Source of the DNA: Chloroflexota bacterium
Lineage (GTDB): Bacteria; Chloroflexota; Dormibacteria; Dormibacterales; Dormibacteraceae
Assembly: GCA_005880175.1 (NCBI GenBank)
Contig: VBJR01000277.1
Location: 1-8,691 of the forward strand
Reading direction: 5' to 3'
Length of the DNA stretch: 8,691 bases
The position numbers were made by a program, and so were the translations under genes. The notes under the pieces are model-generated. The model worked only from the letters and a program-made list of their open reading frames with translations, was not told the origin of the DNA and did no database searches. The number at the start of each line of letters is the position of its first letter. Within the stretch, counting starts at the first letter, position 1. Positions 6,850 to 8,691 of the stretch are shown here, piece by piece.

Positions 6850-6868
6850 CATAACGCGATGCGTTATG
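6850..6868. promoter_or_regulatory. Perfect inverted repeat, candidate PhaR operator
   Basis: CATAACGC and GCGTTATG form perfect 8-bp arms around the 3-bp spacer GAT, inside the 68-bp interval between the divergent phasin-like and PhaR-like genes. The right arm overlaps the candidate phaR -10 (TATGCT, 6865-6870). The site is also upstream of the candidate phasin -10. A two-fold site at this place is what an autoregulating PhaR that also represses its phasin would need. Described PhaR sites are TGC/GCA-rich short inverted repeats, so the match in sequence is only partial. Assignment to PhaR is inference. Confidence 0.55.
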
Positions 6869-6870
6869 CT
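6865..6870 (+). promoter_or_regulatory. Candidate -10 element of the PhaR-like gene
   Basis: TATGCT fits the TANNNT pattern. A start site about 7 nt downstream (near 6877) would give a leader of only a few nucleotides before the ATG at 6881. There is no Shine-Dalgarno sequence before that ATG, so the mRNA is probably leaderless or nearly so. The element shares bases with the inverted repeat at 6850-6868. Confidence 0.4.
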
Positions 6871-6880
6871 AATACAAACC

Positions 6881-7322
6881 ATGGCCGCGCAGAAACACTT
6901 GATCAAGAAATACGCGAATCGGAAGCTCTATGACACGCAGACGAGTCGGTACATCACCCTGGAGGGGATCTCCCGGCTCGTCCGCGAAGGGCACGACATC
7001 CAGGTGGTGGACCGGGACACCGGCCGCGACCTCACCCCACTGATCCTGTCGCAGATCGTGGTCAGCGAGGAGAAGCTCGGCGACGGGGACGGGGCCGAGA
7101 CCCTCCAGGACCGCGGCCAGGCCCTGTTCGACTACGTGCGGCGCACGCTCAGCGGGCCGGCCGCGATGGTCAGCAGCAGGGTCGAGCGCGGCCGGTCCGA
7201 GCTGGAGGACCTGGTGGACGTGGCGGTAGAGCGAGCGCTGATGCGGCTGTCCATCCCCACGCGGCGGGACCTGGAGGCGCTGAGCGCCCGCATCGACGAG
7301 CTGGAGGCGCTGATCGCCCGCC
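6881..7322 (+). CDS. phaR: PhaR-like polyhydroxyalkanoate synthesis regulator (PHB_acc_N), missing its native 3' end
   Basis: Residues 7-65 form the PHB_acc_N DNA-binding domain, with [20 protein letters not shown] (8-27, a hallmark of the family) and [16 protein letters not shown]. PhaR proteins bind DNA and PHA and repress phasin genes when no polymer is present. Residues about 80-148 are helical. They end in [20 protein letters not shown], a coiled-coil resembling phasin C termini. The ATG at 6881 is preferred because it places the YANRKLYD motif as usual; an in-frame ATG at 6866 lies inside the operator-like repeat and is less likely. From residue 145 (position 7313) the sequence is an exact copy of the threonine aldolase 5' region. 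No stop codon follows, and the frame runs on into the dehydrogenase. The true C terminus is therefore unknown, but probably near residue 148. It diverges from the phasin gene. Confidence 0.85.
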
Positions 7323-7401
7323 GCATGTCGGGACCCGGCATGGTCAGCGTGTCGGAGCGCAGGTCGACCAGGCTTGTCACCTGGCTATTCTCCCTCCCCC
7401 G
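7313..7401. repeat. Exact 89-bp direct repeat, copy 2 (out of context)
   Basis: This segment is identical to 6043-6131. It begins inside the last coiled-coil codons of phaR (LIARR) and ends at a CCCCCG run directly before the dehydrogenase leader. Here it encodes nothing sensible: the phaR frame reads [14 protein letters not shown] and onward. It supplies TATTCT (7386-7391), a possible -10 towards the dehydrogenase gene. Confidence 0.97.
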
Positions 7402-7440
7402 GGGGACCGCCGCCGGGTGTACGGGCAGCCCACGGTCCCC
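7402..7440 (+). promoter_or_regulatory. Inverted repeat in the dehydrogenase leader
   Basis: GGGGACCG (7402-7409) and CGGTCCCC (7433-7440) are perfect 8-bp arms with a 23-nt loop, ending 16 nt before the dehydrogenase start codon. It may form a leader hairpin or be an operator. It lies immediately outside the 89-bp repeat, so it is likely native to this locus. No T-run follows. Confidence 0.4.
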
Positions 7441-7456
7441 GAAGAGGGTGTGCACC

Positions 7457-8646
7457 ATGGCAGTCGAGCTCCAGTCCAAGTCAGCCTTCGCCACCGCCCA
7501 GCGACGCTTCGACGCGGCGGCGGACGTGCTGGGTCTCTCGGACAACACCCGCCGGCTCCTGCGCGAGGTCAAGCGAGAGCTGACGGTCCACTTCCCCGTC
7601 CACCACGACGACGGCTCGGTCCGCCTGTACACCGGCTTTCGCGTGCAGCACAACATCAACCGGGGCCCGGCCAAGGGGGGCATCCGCTACTCGCCGGACG
7701 TGTCGCTCGACCTGGTCAAGGCGCTCGCGATGCTGATGACGTGGAAGTGCGCCGTCGTCGGCATCCCGTACGGCGGCGCCAAGGGTGGCGTGATCGTCGA
7801 TCCGGCCGCGCTGAGCCAGCACGAGCTGGAGCACCTGACCCGGCGCTACGCTACCGAGATCGCCCTGCTGATCGGCCCCGAGAAGGACATCCCGGCGCCG
7901 GACCTGGGCACGACGCCCCAGATCATGGCCTGGATCATGGACACCGTCTCCATGCACGCCGGCCACTCGGTGACCGCCTCGGTCACCGGGAAACCGACCG
8001 ACGTGGGCGGCTCGGAGGGCCGGCAGGAGGCGGCGGGCCGCGGCGTCACGTACCTGACGCTCGAGTCGCTCAAGTACCTCCACGTGAGCGAGGAGCCGCC
8101 GACCGTGGCGGTGCAGGGCTTCGGCAAGGTCGGGACCTCGACGGCGCGGCTGCTCCACGAGGCGGGCCTGCGCGTAGTCGCGGTCAGCGACTCCCGCGGC
8201 GCGGTCTACAATCCGAAGGGCCTCGACCTGGACGCCCTGGACGAGCACCGGAAGTTCCGGGGCCGTGTGTCCGGGTTCAAGAAGGCCGAGGACATCGCGG
8301 GCGACGCGCTGCTCGAGCTGCCGGTGACGGTGCTCGTGCCGGCGGCGGCCGGGTCTCCCCCGACGCCGACGCCATCCTCCACGAGAAAGGCGTGTTCGTG
8401 GTCCCGGACATCCTCGCCAACGCGGGCGGCGTGATCGTGTCGTACTTCGAGTGGGTCCAGGATCTCCAGGCCTTCTTCTGGGAGGAGGAGGAGATCAACA
8501 CGAAGCTCCACCACGTGATCACGCGCGCTTTCTATGAGGTCCTGCACGCCAGCGTCAACAAGCGCATCGATATGCGCAACGCCGCGTACGTGCTGGCCGT
8601 GCAGCGCGTCGCGAACGCCACGACCGTTCGCGGCATCTATCCCTGA
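7457..8646 (+). pseudogene. Glu/Leu/Phe/Val dehydrogenase (glutamate dehydrogenase type), interrupted by an internal deletion and frame change
   Basis: The enzyme would oxidatively deaminate glutamate (or another amino acid) with NAD(P). It starts at ATG 7457, with GAAGAGGG 8 nt upstream. Visible motifs include K73 in [10 protein letters not shown]97 in [10 protein letters not shown]109 in YGGAKGGV, the catalytic D149 in PAPDLGT, GKPxxxGGSEGR and the Rossmann motif GFGKVG (221-226). The first frame runs through LVPAA (8333-8347). The second begins with [11 protein letters not shown] at 8347 and ends with the normal DILANAGG...SYFEWVQ...RIDMRNAAYVLAVQR region and the stop at 8644-8646. The block usually written LENQIT...EGAN, about 23 residues, is missing. 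Restoring about 70 nt would give a standard 420-codon gene. As written, translation ends at 8434 without a proper C terminus. Real gene decay and assembly error are both possible. Confidence 0.85.
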
Positions 8647-8691
8647 CGCCCTGCGCGCCCATACCCTGCATCGCATAGTATTGCGACAGTA
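8647..8691. other. Downstream end of the window
   Basis: The 45 bases after the dehydrogenase stop contain no terminator hairpin or start of a recognisable gene. The last part is less GC-rich than the genes and might be the edge of a promoter region for a gene outside the window. Confidence 0.3.

Larger units (their letters stand above)
6881..8434 (+). other. Continuous read-through frame joining phaR to the dehydrogenase
   Basis: The phaR frame has no stop until 8434 and is in phase with the dehydrogenase ATG at 7457. Automatic annotation would probably report one PhaR-dehydrogenase fusion protein. The linker (7323-7456) is not conserved coding sequence. It is 79 bp of the copied aldolase 5' region, read in the opposite sense, followed by 55 bp of a normal-looking leader with its own ribosome binding site. 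I read the fusion as a by-product of the repeat, not as a designed two-domain protein. Confidence 0.6.

Noticed and set aside
6043..7401. The 89-bp repeat as an insertion sequence end, phage att site or integron attC
   Set aside because: There is no transposase or integrase, no terminal inverted repeats and no tRNA gene. The repeat is ordinary coding sequence and leader of ltaE, and the DNA between the copies (phasin and phaR) has the same composition as the surroundings.
8340..8355. Programmed frameshift or intron/intein in the dehydrogenase gene
   Set aside because: Sequence is missing, not inserted. About 23 conserved residues are absent and no slippery site with a downstream structure is needed to explain the break.

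Overview
The window is a very GC-rich bacterial chromosomal segment, densely packed on both strands with housekeeping and metabolic genes. I see no transposase, phage gene, CRISPR array, tRNA or rRNA. The gene mix (cysS, a stand-alone molybdopterin-binding protein, DUF309, an HD phosphohydrolase, threonine-catabolic PLP enzymes, a polyhydroxyalkanoate (PHA) granule pair and a GluDH) and at least one leaderless-type promoter fit a high-GC environmental bacterium. Chloroflexota, Actinomycetota, Dormibacterota or Rokubacteria-like lineages are possible, but the phylum cannot be fixed from the sequence. No gene-free stretch exceeds 300 bases.

Layout: cysS (5-1411, minus) diverges from a MoeA/MoaB-like molybdopterin-binding protein (1426-2424, plus), with 14 bp between start codons. 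That gene runs tail-to-tail, with a 16-bp overlap, into a DUF309 protein (2409-2759, minus). DUF309 diverges from an HD-domain phosphohydrolase (2828-4204, plus), which has a likely leaderless promoter. The HD stop overlaps the start of a threonine dehydratase/serine racemase-like gene (4201-5066, plus) that is broken by an internal deletion. A GTG-started low-specificity threonine aldolase (5079-6110, minus) converges on it. Next come a hairpin, a PhaF-like phasin with a histone-H1-like Lys/Ala tail (6159-6812, minus), and a divergent PhaR-like regulator (from 6881, plus). A perfect 8+3+8 inverted repeat sits in the phasin/PhaR intergenic region. A Glu/Leu/Phe/Val dehydrogenase (7457-8646, plus), also interrupted by an internal deletion, closes the window.

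The strongest anomaly is an exact 89-bp direct repeat. Positions 6043-6131 (the 5' end and leader of the threonine aldolase gene) reappear unchanged at 7313-7401, where they replace the expected end of phaR. This removes the phaR stop codon and fuses phaR in frame with the dehydrogenase. Together with two separate internal deletions (about 52 and about 70 nt, both frame-changing, both in conserved enzymes, both at GC-rich junctions), this points to template-switch rearrangements or, at least as likely, an assembly artefact. Raw reads would decide.

Functionally, the right half concerns amino-acid catabolism (threonine aldolase, threonine dehydratase-like, glutamate dehydrogenase) beside PHA-granule structure and control. 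The best candidate for real regulatory biology is the divergent phasin/PhaR pair around its palindrome.
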